From: Candidatus Krumholzibacteriota bacterium
GTDB taxonomy: Bacteria > Krumholzibacteriota > Krumholzibacteriia > LZORAL124-64-63
Length of the DNA stretch: 64,000 bases
Assembly (NCBI GenBank): GCA_024275485.1
Contig: JAJRZA010000067.1
Location: 45,954 to 109,953 of the forward strand
Reading direction: 5' to 3'
Part shown: piece by piece, positions 1-9,845 of the stretch
How the letters are laid out: each line of letters opens with the position of its first letter
Position numbering within the stretch: the first letter of the stretch is position 1
Translations under genes and position numbers: made by a program
The notes under the pieces: model-generated
Told to the model about the DNA's origin: nothing
The model's database searches: none
The model's input: the letters and a program-made list of their open reading frames with translations, nothing else

Positions 1-1036
1 GTTTGACTTCGGATCCAAAACCACTGTTCCTGGTGGCGGTCAAAGATTCCGCATAGGTCGCTCCGGGTTTACGGTCCCCGAAAAGAGTCCCATCGTAGCG
101 GTGCAGATTGCTGGCAGCCTCGGCACAATTCAAAACGGTGTAAACAGGAACGGAGTTCAAAATATTTTTCATGGACACGCTAATCAGGGTAGCTCCCAAA
201 GCCTTCAATCGCCCCAGTGCTTCATGGTGGTCCCGACGAACTTCAGGATCCAGATCCACTTCAGCCAGTTCAGCCGGCACCCCTAACCGCACACCCTTGA
301 GATTGGTGGCCTGAACCAGAGGGGTTGAATCGACAGGGCGAGTCAACGAGGTGCTGTCGTGGGGATCGTGGCCTGCAAGGGCATTGAAAACCGTGTGGGC
401 ATCGGTAATGTCCCGGGCCAAAATGCCAATCGTATCGAGGGAGGAGACAAAAGCCACCAGACCAAAACGGGAGATCCGGCCATAAGTTGGTTTCAGCCCC
501 ACCACTGCACAGAAATGTGCTGGAAGACGAACACTGCCACCAGTATCACTACCCAAGGCAAACCAGGCCAACCCCGCAGCCACGGCGGCCGCCGAGCCAC
601 CGCTGCTGCCTCCGGCGGAATAACCGGTATCCCAGGGATTGACCACCCGGCCCAGGGTTGTGTGTTCACAGGATGATCCCATGCCAAATTCATCCATGGT
701 GGTCACCCCGGAGAATCCACATCCGGCTGCTCTCAACCGCTGAACCACCGTGCTGTCATAAGGGCTGCAATAACTGGCCAAAAGACGACTGCCGCAGTGG
801 GTGGGCCAACCAAGACCAGCAATGTTGGCCTTGATGGCGGCAGTGAACCCGGCCAAATTTCCAGCACCGGATTGGGAAGGGTTTTCATCGGGTAAAAAAT
901 CGGTATAGGCGCCAAGAGCATGGTTTTCCGCCACCGCTGCCTCATTCATCACCTGATTCCACTTTTGCACCGAACCAGCCCCCTCGGCCTGACGCCGAAG
1001 AGCCTGATGCATGGCCAGAGAGCGAAATTGTTTCAT
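1..1036 (-). CDS. gatA: Asp-tRNA(Asn)/Glu-tRNA(Gln) amidotransferase subunit A, C-terminus cut by window edge
   Basis: Reverse-strand translation MKQFRSLAMHQALRRQ...MDEFGMGSSCEHTTLGRVVNPWDTGYSAGGSSGG...ALGSDTGGSVRLPAHFCAVVGLKPTYGRISRFGLVAF; amidase signature; frame open to position 1. Confidence 0.93.
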   Translation of the reverse strand, partial: MKQFRSLAMHQALRRQAEGAGSVQKWNQVMNEAAVAENHALGAYTDFLPDENPSQSGAGNLAGFTAAIKANIAGLGWPTHCGSRLLASYCSPYDSTVVQRLRAAGCGFSGVTTMDEFGMGSSCEHTTLGRVVNPWDTGYSAGGSSGGSAAAVAAGLAWFALGSDTGGSVRLPAHFCAVVGLKPTYGRISRFGLVAFVSSLDTIGILARDITDAHTVFNALAGHDPHDSTSLTRPVDSTPLVQATNLKGVRLGVPAELAEVDLDPEVRRDHHEALGRLKALGATLISVSMKNILNSVPVYTVLNCAEAASNLHRYDGTLFGDRKPGATYAESLTATRNSGFGSEVK

Positions 1037-1218
1037 GTTGATGTTTTCCCGCCATCAGGCACTTCAGAAACAGCATGAGAATCTGGAATATCTGGCAATC
1101 CCGATACAAATTTTTCCATATCCCTCAAATCCGCCAGCAGCCTTTCCCTTTCTGCGGGGCCCAACTGCAAACCGGATAGTTTCTCCAGCTCCTGTAAACG
1201 TTCCAGATCCAAGATCAC
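1033..1218 (-). CDS. gatC: Short GatC-like subunit (61 aa)
   Basis: LERLQELEKLSGLQLGPAERERLLADLRDMEKFVSGL resembles the GatC N-terminal helices; ATGA overlap with gatA. Confidence 0.75.
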   Translation of the reverse strand: MILDLERLQELEKLSGLQLGPAERERLLADLRDMEKFVSGLPDIPDSHAVSEVPDGGKTST

Positions 1219-1381
1219 TCCCAGCGGAAAAGGTGCATCCTAATTGTGGGTCTGCCGGCAGAATTTTTCAAGAGATGATACCCGGCATCTGGTGCTGCAA
1301 CCAACACCGTGCTAAACTTATGGTAGACAATGCCCCTTATTGCAATTGAGGTCATCAATCTTGAAAACCAGTCCAGAGGCC

Positions 1382-3403
1382 ATGGCATTCATTTTGTTGA
1401 TGGGGTTGTCCGCGCTGTGCCCGAGTGTGGCGATGGCGGAAACACCCCAGCCGTCACCCTATCATGCACCACCGGCACCCCTGGCTTCCAGAACGAATTT
1501 CCCACCTCCTGCTTCGGGGACCCGTGGCTTTGATGTCCTATCCTACGATTTGGATATTTCCCTGGACCCAAACCCAGGCACCATAGCCGGACGCGTGGAC
1601 GTGGGTTTGCAGTCGCTGCAAAACGGTTTGCAACTGATCCACCTGGATCTGGTTTCCACCCTGGATTGTCTGGAAATTTCCAGCGGCGGCGACATCCTGT
1701 TTTTTGAGCACCTGGGCGACAGCCTCCTTGTACACCTGAATGCGGCCCTGGCCGAGGCTGAAACCGAAACCCTCAGCATCTCCTACGAAGGGCGTCCCCG
1801 GCCACACGGAAGCTTTCATGCCGGCATGATGTACCGCCTGCACAACTCCGGCACCGTCGGCGATCCCAGTGACGACTTTCCCGTCATCGCCAGCGTGAGC
1901 GAAACCTGGTCGGCCCACAGCTGGTGGCCCTGCAAGGATCATCCGTCGGACAAGGCCCTGGTTTCGTTGACCGCATCGGTGCCGGACTCTCTTTCTCTGG
2001 TTTCCAACGGAACCCTTTTGGGTGTGCAATCCAATCAACCGGGCTGGAGAACCTACCGTTGGCGAGAGGCCTACCCTCTGCCCACATACCTTGTCTCGGT
2101 GGCCGCGAGCAACTATGTGGGCTGGACTGAGGATTGCCTCGTCAGCCCGTTAAACGGACCGGATCAAAATATTTCCCTGGGTTTTCAGGTCTTCCCCCAT
2201 GATTTGTCCGATGCAGCCACGGATCTGGCCATGACATGCCAGGCCATGGACTTTATGGCCCAGCTGGCCGGCCCCTATCCTTTCGACGGTGAAAAGTACG
2301 ACCAGGTGGAAATCAAATGGGGCGGGGCCATGGAACACTCCACTGCCACCAGCCTGCCACCCTACCTTTTTCTGGGCACCGCCCGATTCGAAAACCTGGT
2401 GGTTCACGAACTGGCCCACCAGTGGTTTGGCGACAGCCTTACACCCGCCGTCTGGTCGGACATCTGGCTGAACGAAGGATTTGCCCGCTATTGTGAGGCC
2501 CTTTGGATGGAGCATAGCCGAAACCGCGAAGCCTACGCCGAGTTCATGCAAAATATTGGTCCCGTCTTCCATGAGAACCTGTTTGTGGGCGATGGTTTGC
2601 TGGCGGACCCCGATCCCATACTACCCAATACTCTGGTGTACGACAAAGGAGCCTGGTTGCTGCATTCCCTGAGGTTGTTGTTGGGTGACAATGATTTTTT
2701 CGCTCTCCTGCACAACTACGCCACGGCACCGGACCTGATCCATGATTCGACCACCACTGGGGACTTCATCCAGCTGGCGGAGCAACAGGCCGGACGGAAT
2801 CTGGACAATTTTTTTCACCCCTGGCTGAACACCGAAACCGTGGCCCGGTTGCACAGTGAAGTCGAGATTCATTACGGCGGGGAAATCGGCAATGTGCGTT
2901 TAAGGTTCCAGCAACTGCAAGAGGTCTGGCTGGAGATGGGCATCCCGGTTGTATTGCACTGTGGAGGGTCCGACACACAAATGATCTTGACCATGGATCG
3001 GCGGGAGCAGGTATTTCAGCTGGCTTTGGATTGCCCGGTGGATTCAGTGAGCATCGACCCGGAATCGCTGGTCCTCATGCAAAAGGCCAACGCGTCGGCC
3101 CCGTTAATGACCGTTGAAAGGCCCTGGCCCAACCCCTCATATCTATCAGGTGCCGATTTCCGAATCTACCTGCTGGAAAGTTCAGAGCTGTCGGTCAACA
3201 TGTTTGATGTGCGGGGACGGCGGGTTTATCAGAGTCGTGTGGGAAGGTTGGGCGCCACCGGTGCGGCGGGGGAAGCGGACAGCACTCCGTACATCTGGCA
3301 CTTCTCACCGGCTGAGGTGGATGTTCTGGCAGCGGGCGTCTACTGGTTTGAATTCCTGGCATCCGGCCATCGGGTGGTGCGTAAAATCGTCTTCATTCAT
3401 TGA
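1382..3403 (+). CDS. M1-family metallopeptidase with signal peptide and C-terminal T9SS/FlgD-like sorting domain
   Basis: HELAHQWFGDSL plus NEGFARYCE zinc motif; GGAMEHSTATS in the GxMEN position; C-terminal ERPWPNP...VNMFDVRGRRVYQ...LAAGVYWFEF...VRKIVFIH. ORF opens at 1340; 1382 (MAFILLMGLSALCPSVAMAE) fits the signal peptide better. Confidence 0.88.
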   Translation: MAFILLMGLSALCPSVAMAETPQPSPYHAPPAPLASRTNFPPPASGTRGFDVLSYDLDISLDPNPGTIAGRVDVGLQSLQNGLQLIHLDLVSTLDCLEISSGGDILFFEHLGDSLLVHLNAALAEAETETLSISYEGRPRPHGSFHAGMMYRLHNSGTVGDPSDDFPVIASVSETWSAHSWWPCKDHPSDKALVSLTASVPDSLSLVSNGTLLGVQSNQPGWRTYRWREAYPLPTYLVSVAASNYVGWTEDCLVSPLNGPDQNISLGFQVFPHDLSDAATDLAMTCQAMDFMAQLAGPYPFDGEKYDQVEIKWGGAMEHSTATSLPPYLFLGTARFENLVVHELAHQWFGDSLTPAVWSDIWLNEGFARYCEALWMEHSRNREAYAEFMQNIGPVFHENLFVGDGLLADPDPILPNTLVYDKGAWLLHSLRLLLGDNDFFALLHNYATAPDLIHDSTTTGDFIQLAEQQAGRNLDNFFHPWLNTETVARLHSEVEIHYGGEIGNVRLRFQQLQEVWLEMGIPVVLHCGGSDTQMILTMDRREQVFQLALDCPVDSVSIDPESLVLMQKANASAPLMTVERPWPNPSYLSGADFRIYLLESSELSVNMFDVRGRRVYQSRVGRLGATGAAGEADSTPYIWHFSPAEVDVLAAGVYWFEFLASGHRVVRKIVFIH

Positions 3404-3425
3404 CCGGGTAGTGCCCAAGGACGGA

Positions 3426-5804
3426 TCAATCAAGTGGAGTCAAGTTGGTGTATTTGGGGTTGATGTGCTTGTGACCAGCCTGAAAAAAGTCCACCGTTAC
3501 GAGGGTATCATCCCCTGTCCCTTCCACTCGCACGACCCGCCCTGATCCAAAAATCCCGTGGGTAACCAGTTGTCCGGTGAAGTAGGGGGAGTCCTGGCAC
3601 ACATCGCTGTCCCAGTCGGCGGCACTGTCATTCACTTTGCTTTTGTGAGAGCGGTTGCTTGATCCCCATTGGTCCGGGCTGACGGAAGCAGAGGCGCCGC
3701 TGGCCTGACTTCCGGCACTGTTGGCCAGGGAACGTGCGGTGCCACTGTCTGAACTCCAGGTTGACCGACCAAGCCTGCCTTTAGGTTGTTGCTGGACCCG
3801 ACCATGACCACCTGAGTAGCTGGATCCCCCAAAGAGCGACTGCGAAACGGAGGTGGAAGCGTTGAGGTCCAGGTGCCGCCTCTCCACCACTTCATCCGGT
3901 ACTTCCACCAGAAAACGCGAAGGCAAACTGTCCTGCCAGGTGCCAAACCGACGACGGCGTGCGGCGTGCAGCAGGTAGACCCGTTTTTGCGCCCGGGTGA
4001 TGGCCACATAAAATAGCCGACGCTCTTCTTCCAGGGAATGCTCATCGTCCCGACTGTTGATGTGCGGAAGGATATCGTCTTCCACCCCCGAGACCACCAC
4101 CACCGGGAATTCCAGACCCTTGGCCGTGTGGATGGTCATCAATCGCACGACGCCTTCTTCGGTGCTGATCTTATCCGGATCCGCCACCAGGGCAACCTGC
4201 TCCAAAAATTGCAGCAGTGATCCACCGGCGCTCGCTTCGTCAAAACTACCGGCGGCGTTCAGAAGTTCGGCCACGTTTTCGCCGCGCACACCCGCGGTGT
4301 CAGGGTCGTCGGCCTCCAGGTAGCTTAGGAAACCAATATCCTTGGTCACCATTTCCACAAGCCCCATAACCTTAACCTCTTGCTGAAGACGCATGCGCCA
4401 CAGAGTGATCATCTGGAAGAAATCACGCACCCGCTTGCAGGCCGCCGGGGCAATCTGCTGTTCCATAAGCCCAACTTCGGCAGCGGCTTCGCCCAGGGTG
4501 AGTTCCTCCCGGTTGGCCAGCTCCATCAGGCGCTCCACGGTGGTCTTGCCGATCTTCCGCTTGGGCACATTGATCACCCGAAGAGTGCTGATGATGTCGG
4601 CCGGGTTGGCGATGAGTTTGAGATAGGCCATCACGTCGCGCACTTCCTTGCGGTCGTAGAAATGCAGGCTGCCCACCACTTGATAGGCAATGTGGGCCCT
4701 GCGCAGGGCATCTTCAAGCACACGAGACTGGGCGTTGGTCGGATACAGGACCGTGATGTCGCCACGACTCATGCCGCCATTGCCGGTCTCAGCCCGCACG
4801 ATGTCCACCAACCGGGCTGCCTCGTCTTCGTCGTCGTGAAATTCCTCTTCGGTGAGAAGGTCGCCGTCTCCATCACTGGTCCAGAGATTTTTGCCCTTGC
4901 GTCGTTTGTTGTTGGCGATGACCTCGTTGGCAGCTTTAAGAATATGGCCTGTGCTGCGATAGTTTTGTTCCAGACGGAAAGTGACCGCTCCGGGAAAAAA
5001 TTCGTCGAATTTGAGCATGTTCTCGATGCGGGCGCCGCGCCAACTGTAGATACTCTGATCGTCGTCACCAACCACAAAGAGGTTGCCGTGAACCGTGGAC
5101 AGCAGCTTGACCAACAGCATTTGCAAAGGGTTGGTATCCTGAAACTCGTCCACCATTACGTGACGGAATTTTCTGGCGTACTTCTCGCGCACTTCGTCGT
5201 CTTTTTCCAGCAACTGCACGGTGCGCAGAATGAGATCGTCAAAATCCAGGGCGTTGGCCTTGTGCAGGGCCTTTTCGTAGGCCTCGTACAGGGCGGCGTA
5301 TTTCTCTTCGATAAAGGTATTGGCCCTGGCGGCGGCCTGCTGTGGATCGAAGTCGTCGTTCTTCCAGGTGCTGATGGTCGACAGGGTGCCCTGGGGAGTG
5401 AACTGTTTGGGGTCGATTTTCAGGTCGGCCATGGCCTGCTTGATGAGTTTTTTGGAATCGTCGGTGTCGTAAATGGAGAAATCGCGTTTGATGCCGATGG
5501 CTTCGCCGTCGCTGCGCAGGACTTTCAGCCCGGTGGCGTGGAAAGTTCCAATCCAGAAAGGTGCCTGATTCTCGCCGACGGTTTTTGCGATGCGCTCCCG
5601 CATCTCCCTGGCGGCACGGTTGGTGAAGGTGAAGGCAATGATCTCGCCGGGCCGGATGCCTTTTTCAGCCAAAAGCCAGGCCACGCGGGTGGTCAGGACG
5701 CGGGTTTTGCCACTGCCGGCACCGGCAACCACGAGGACGGGGCCATTGGGTGCGGCGACAGCGTCGCGTTGGGCTGAATTCAGGGTAGAGAGGATGTCGG
5801 TCAC
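3426..5804 (-). CDS. pcrA: UvrD/PcrA-type superfamily 1 DNA helicase
   Basis: AGAGSGKTRVL Walker A, VMVDEFQDTN, VGDDDQSIYSWRGA, LEQNYRST, MTIHTAKGLEF, LFYVAITRA; likely GTG start VTDILSTLNSAQRDAV (ORF extends to 5912). Confidence 0.95.
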   Translation of the reverse strand: MTDILSTLNSAQRDAVAAPNGPVLVVAGAGSGKTRVLTTRVAWLLAEKGIRPGEIIAFTFTNRAAREMRERIAKTVGENQAPFWIGTFHATGLKVLRSDGEAIGIKRDFSIYDTDDSKKLIKQAMADLKIDPKQFTPQGTLSTISTWKNDDFDPQQAAARANTFIEEKYAALYEAYEKALHKANALDFDDLILRTVQLLEKDDEVREKYARKFRHVMVDEFQDTNPLQMLLVKLLSTVHGNLFVVGDDDQSIYSWRGARIENMLKFDEFFPGAVTFRLEQNYRSTGHILKAANEVIANNKRRKGKNLWTSDGDGDLLTEEEFHDDEDEAARLVDIVRAETGNGGMSRGDITVLYPTNAQSRVLEDALRRAHIAYQVVGSLHFYDRKEVRDVMAYLKLIANPADIISTLRVINVPKRKIGKTTVERLMELANREELTLGEAAAEVGLMEQQIAPAACKRVRDFFQMITLWRMRLQQEVKVMGLVEMVTKDIGFLSYLEADDPDTAGVRGENVAELLNAAGSFDEASAGGSLLQFLEQVALVADPDKISTEEGVVRLMTIHTAKGLEFPVVVVSGVEDDILPHINSRDDEHSLEEERRLFYVAITRAQKRVYLLHAARRRRFGTWQDSLPSRFLVEVPDEVVERRHLDLNASTSVSQSLFGGSSYSGGHGRVQQQPKGRLGRSTWSSDSGTARSLANSAGSQASGASASVSPDQWGSSNRSHKSKVNDSAADWDSDVCQDSPYFTGQLVTHGIFGSGRVVRVEGTGDDTLVTVDFFQAGHKHINPKYTNLTPLD

Positions 5805-5996
5805 TGTGGCTCCGTCTGCAATTGGCTGAAAATAATAATTAGGCCCCGTTTCCCGAAGCGGTCCATGGGCAATGAGGGGTAAGATGGCACGGATTGGTGG
5901 TTGGGGCAACAAGGTTGGTCAAAAGATCCCATAAAGTTCCGGCCCTATGCTGAACTGGAAAGTGGCATCCAGACCCGGAACAGTCGCTATCGTTGG

Positions 5997-8900
5997 TCAG
6001 TACTCGAATCGATATTTCAGGTCGAGATTGTAGGAAGGCTGCCCCTGGTTTTCATCAATGCGCCGACGGACTTCCGATTGCAATAGGAGGTGGTCATTGA
6101 TCTGGTATTCCACCATGAAATCCCGATCATCCTGGCGAATTCCCTGGGCGTATTTCAGATACAGGTCACTACCAATGTACTTGCCGACACCGATCAGGGG
6201 GTCCAGACCACTTTGGCCGGTGTCCCGCTCGCGTTGGATCTGATCAATCTCAAAGGTGTCGAAGACGTCCCATTCCCTGGCGATTTCACGTTCCAGGAAG
6301 TTGAACCCGGCGGAAATGGAAGTATTGGTCAAACGCCCAGCGTCACCTTCGGGAGTAGCCTCGGGTTCCAAACCCAACAGCATGCGCTGGATGGCTTCCC
6401 TGCTGTATCCCCGTTCAGAGGAAAAGGTGATCTCGGGCTTGTTGATGGTGCCACCCACGTGTACACCGATGTGTTCGACGATGGTGTTGCTGCTGTACTG
6501 GCTGCGCAGGCGGTAGCGTGTCTCGGCGTCAATATCCATGCGGGGGTCGAAACCCAATTCGTTGCTGAAGTCCAACCGACCCCGCTTGACGTTGAAACTG
6601 TTGTTGAAAAGCACCAACCGCCCGGAATTGATATCCAGGTTCCCACGCAGAGCCAATCCACTCTCGTCGCGCACAAGATCCATGTCTCCACCCAGGAAAA
6701 GCTCCATTTCCCGGTTGAGAATGCGCACCGTTCGCGGCGCTGCGTGCAGTTTCAAATCACCCAACCAATCGGGAGCCACCGTGGGCGCCAGGGGGTCCAC
6801 CGCATCAGGCTGTTCTTTGAAATTTCCATTGTAACGGGCTTTCTGCACAGTAACCGCCCCGAAGAACTTCGGAACCATCAAACTGTCCGGGCCGACAAAG
6901 ACACTGCTGACCCGAAAATTATTGCTGCTGACAATGGCCCGCAAATCGGGAATCGACGCCACCAGGAAACGATCCAGATCCAACAGGACATTGAATGATT
7001 CGAGTTCCAAACCCTTGAAAACAACCTTGCCTTCGCCACTGAAGCTTCCGAGCAACCCTTCCTTGCCCTGGATTTCGGTGATCAGCAGTTCATTGCCCTG
7101 AAAAACACCTTTGCAGGAAGTCTCGGAATAAATTTCCTCCTGCTTGGGCAGGACAAAACCGGCATCCTTTATTTCCAGGCTTCCCTGGTAATATGGATGG
7201 TCGAGGGGACCACTGACGACCACCGACGCCCTGCCCGTTCCGCTGCTTTGAATAAACCCGTTGGTTGCCCGGCTCATGGGCTCCAGATCGGTTCCTGGGG
7301 GGATTTCCAGCTGCATGTAGAATGGACCATCAAGGGGAGTCACAGGCTCGCTGAGAAAATCAAGTTCCATGGGAATTTCAATCCGGCCGGTAAGCAAGAA
7401 GGTATCCTTGCGACCGCTCAGGTCGGCCAAGACCAGTTGGTTGCTGTCGGCCCATATCTGACCATCCAATTCGTCCATGTGGATCCAGTGCAAGTGAAAA
7501 GGCGCACTGTGCAGATTGCCGGCAATTTGAGGATCGTCGGTGGTGCCGCCGATAACCATGTCGCCGGAAAATCGGCCTTGCAAACGTTCGAGAGCGGGAA
7601 TTTGGAACTGCTCCAGAAAGAGCCAGTCACCATCAACAAGGGACACATCCAGATCCAGCTCCGCACCAGACCAGAAATCGGCCGGGCCCACTCCTTGGTG
7701 TTCCACGATTCCCCGCAAATCAAGCCGACCGAATTCCGTGGCCAGGTGTAGATTTTCCAATTCCAGAGCGCCTCGATGAAATTGGGCGATGATTGCCATG
7801 GTATCAACCCTGGCCAGGGCAAAATCAGCGCCGGTCAGCAAACCATTCAATTCGACGAACGGCTGCCGACTGGGACCTCTGATATCAACCGTGGCGGTGG
7901 CCTGACCAATCAACGGGGCTCGAGTTTCCACAAAAGGATTGAGCAGGCCCAAATCGAAATCGTCCAGTTTCAAGTTCCCGGTCACCTCGCTGTTGGCATC
8001 GTACCGACCGGAACACTCAACCCGCCCCTGCTCCGATGCGAAGACCAAACCGGGCAGTTCAAAGAAACCATGGCCCAGGGAAAAATTCACTTCATCGGCG
8101 AGAGACCAATGGGTTCCCTCCATGTCAACCGAAAAACGATCCACCTGGAAAAACTGGATGGTGTCGTGAAAAACGGAATTGAAATTCAGCACCACGGTTG
8201 TATCGCCAAGCTGGGAACGGAAAGTATCGACTCGGGCGCCCTTTGACGAGGCCGAGCCTCTGATGAGATACTCACCCAGGGGAACTCCACCGATGACCAG
8301 CCCCTGTCCCTGCATGCTGGTGTTGATGACCGGATCGCCGAGGGTATCGTCCACCATCAGTTCAACTTCGCCAAACCGGACAGCCAATTCATCGAGCTGG
8401 AAATCATAAACCCCGAGCCAACCGTCGAAACGCAGCTTGTCCAGGGGTCCAAGCACGTCACCATGACCATAGAGGCGGCCCCGGAGATCCGGCCAATGCC
8501 ATTGATCAGGAAGAGTGCTGATATCCTCGGAACCAAGGCTCAGTTGTCCGGTAACGATCTGCTCCTTGTCACTGCTGCCCTCAAAAAGGGCATGCAGGTC
8601 CTTGTAGTAGATTTCGATTTGTTTGAAAGAAACGGAATCGGCCATGGCCTCAACGTCCACATAACAGGTATCAAAGGGAACAATCTCAATGACTCCGTCG
8701 TGCAAGACCCCGCTCACCCGGGTCCACAGCGGCACATCGGTATGTTCAATCTTCAATCGACCATGGCCATCGGTGACCGGAAGTTCATCCTCGCCAGGCA
8801 CCAGACCGTTGGCCATGTTCACATGGGCCACATCACCTTCGAGCATGAAAGCAACATTTTCACTGTTTGAAATATCGAAACGACCGGTGCCGTCGAATTC

Positions 8901-9845
8901 AGCTTCGTTGATGAAACCCCGGATCTCGGTGAGCAATACCTCGGTCTTGCCGATCACAGCCCGGCCCTGCAAATCCCGCAGTTGATAACCTTCCAACTCA
9001 CCGGAAAAAAGCCCTTCGTAGACGATGTTGTCGTCGATGGTCTTGAAGGTGGCTGTCAAATCGCCTTCAGCCTTGAAACCGATGGTCATATCGATGAGAT
9101 TTTCAACCTCGGCAACGTTCACACCTTCGGCCTGAACCTCCAGATCAAGGACCTCGTCCCATCGCCTGCTTCCCGAAACGTGAAATTTCTTGCCGTTAAA
9201 AAGGCCGTACACCGGATTGACCCGGACCTGATCCCGGTCCACCGAAACCTGACCCCTGAGGTTTTCCAAACTACTTTGGTGGGTGTCCCAAACAACATCG
9301 CAACTGCGCAGGATCAAATCGATTCCTTCATCGGATCGTACTTCGCCCCGAAAATCCAGTTTGCTGATTCGCTCCATCAGCCTCCCCTGGGAATTGCTGA
9401 ATTCCAGGAATGCGCCGCTGATGGTCAGATGATCCATAGCCAGACGGGGAAAGGCAATCGGCTCTTTGTCAGGAAGGGAATCGGTTCCGGACCGGGAAAA
9501 AACTTCAGGATTGCGCACATCCACCCGGCGCAAACGAGGAACCACCCCCAACACTTCAGTCAGGGAAAAATCAACCCGCACCGTATCTGCCGAAACCAGG
9601 GTCATGCCGCCGGATTGGCTGGGGAGAGTCAACGATACACCGTACAAGTCCATGCCTTCAAAAATGCGAACTTTGAAATCGCGTACACTCAACCCACCTT
9701 CTTCGATGCCAAGCAAATGCCGTCCCACCAGACGGGAAAATGGTGGTGCCACAATCTGTGGATTGAATCCAACCCAGACCAACAGCCCGATGATGACCGA
9801 CCAGGCCACCATCAGAGGTAGGTTTTTTGGCTTGATCCATCGCAT
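5997..9845 (-). CDS. tamB: Translocation and assembly module protein TamB
   Basis: About 1280-aa beta-rich AsmA/TamB-like protein with one N-terminal TM and C-terminal DUF490-like region; TGATG coupling with the upstream Omp85 gene. Confidence 0.88.
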   Translation of the reverse strand: MRWIKPKNLPLMVAWSVIIGLLVWVGFNPQIVAPPFSRLVGRHLLGIEEGGLSVRDFKVRIFEGMDLYGVSLTLPSQSGGMTLVSADTVRVDFSLTEVLGVVPRLRRVDVRNPEVFSRSGTDSLPDKEPIAFPRLAMDHLTISGAFLEFSNSQGRLMERISKLDFRGEVRSDEGIDLILRSCDVVWDTHQSSLENLRGQVSVDRDQVRVNPVYGLFNGKKFHVSGSRRWDEVLDLEVQAEGVNVAEVENLIDMTIGFKAEGDLTATFKTIDDNIVYEGLFSGELEGYQLRDLQGRAVIGKTEVLLTEIRGFINEAEFDGTGRFDISNSENVAFMLEGDVAHVNMANGLVPGEDELPVTDGHGRLKIEHTDVPLWTRVSGVLHDGVIEIVPFDTCYVDVEAMADSVSFKQIEIYYKDLHALFEGSSDKEQIVTGQLSLGSEDISTLPDQWHWPDLRGRLYGHGDVLGPLDKLRFDGWLGVYDFQLDELAVRFGEVELMVDDTLGDPVINTSMQGQGLVIGGVPLGEYLIRGSASSKGARVDTFRSQLGDTTVVLNFNSVFHDTIQFFQVDRFSVDMEGTHWSLADEVNFSLGHGFFELPGLVFASEQGRVECSGRYDANSEVTGNLKLDDFDLGLLNPFVETRAPLIGQATATVDIRGPSRQPFVELNGLLTGADFALARVDTMAIIAQFHRGALELENLHLATEFGRLDLRGIVEHQGVGPADFWSGAELDLDVSLVDGDWLFLEQFQIPALERLQGRFSGDMVIGGTTDDPQIAGNLHSAPFHLHWIHMDELDGQIWADSNQLVLADLSGRKDTFLLTGRIEIPMELDFLSEPVTPLDGPFYMQLEIPPGTDLEPMSRATNGFIQSSGTGRASVVVSGPLDHPYYQGSLEIKDAGFVLPKQEEIYSETSCKGVFQGNELLITEIQGKEGLLGSFSGEGKVVFKGLELESFNVLLDLDRFLVASIPDLRAIVSSNNFRVSSVFVGPDSLMVPKFFGAVTVQKARYNGNFKEQPDAVDPLAPTVAPDWLGDLKLHAAPRTVRILNREMELFLGGDMDLVRDESGLALRGNLDINSGRLVLFNNSFNVKRGRLDFSNELGFDPRMDIDAETRYRLRSQYSSNTIVEHIGVHVGGTINKPEITFSSERGYSREAIQRMLLGLEPEATPEGDAGRLTNTSISAGFNFLEREIAREWDVFDTFEIDQIQRERDTGQSGLDPLIGVGKYIGSDLYLKYAQGIRQDDRDFMVEYQINDHLLLQSEVRRRIDENQGQPSYNLDLKYRFEY

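Noticed and set aside
4380-5777. 465-aa plus-strand ORF
   Set aside because: Antisense to the pcrA helicase; codon-bias shadow.
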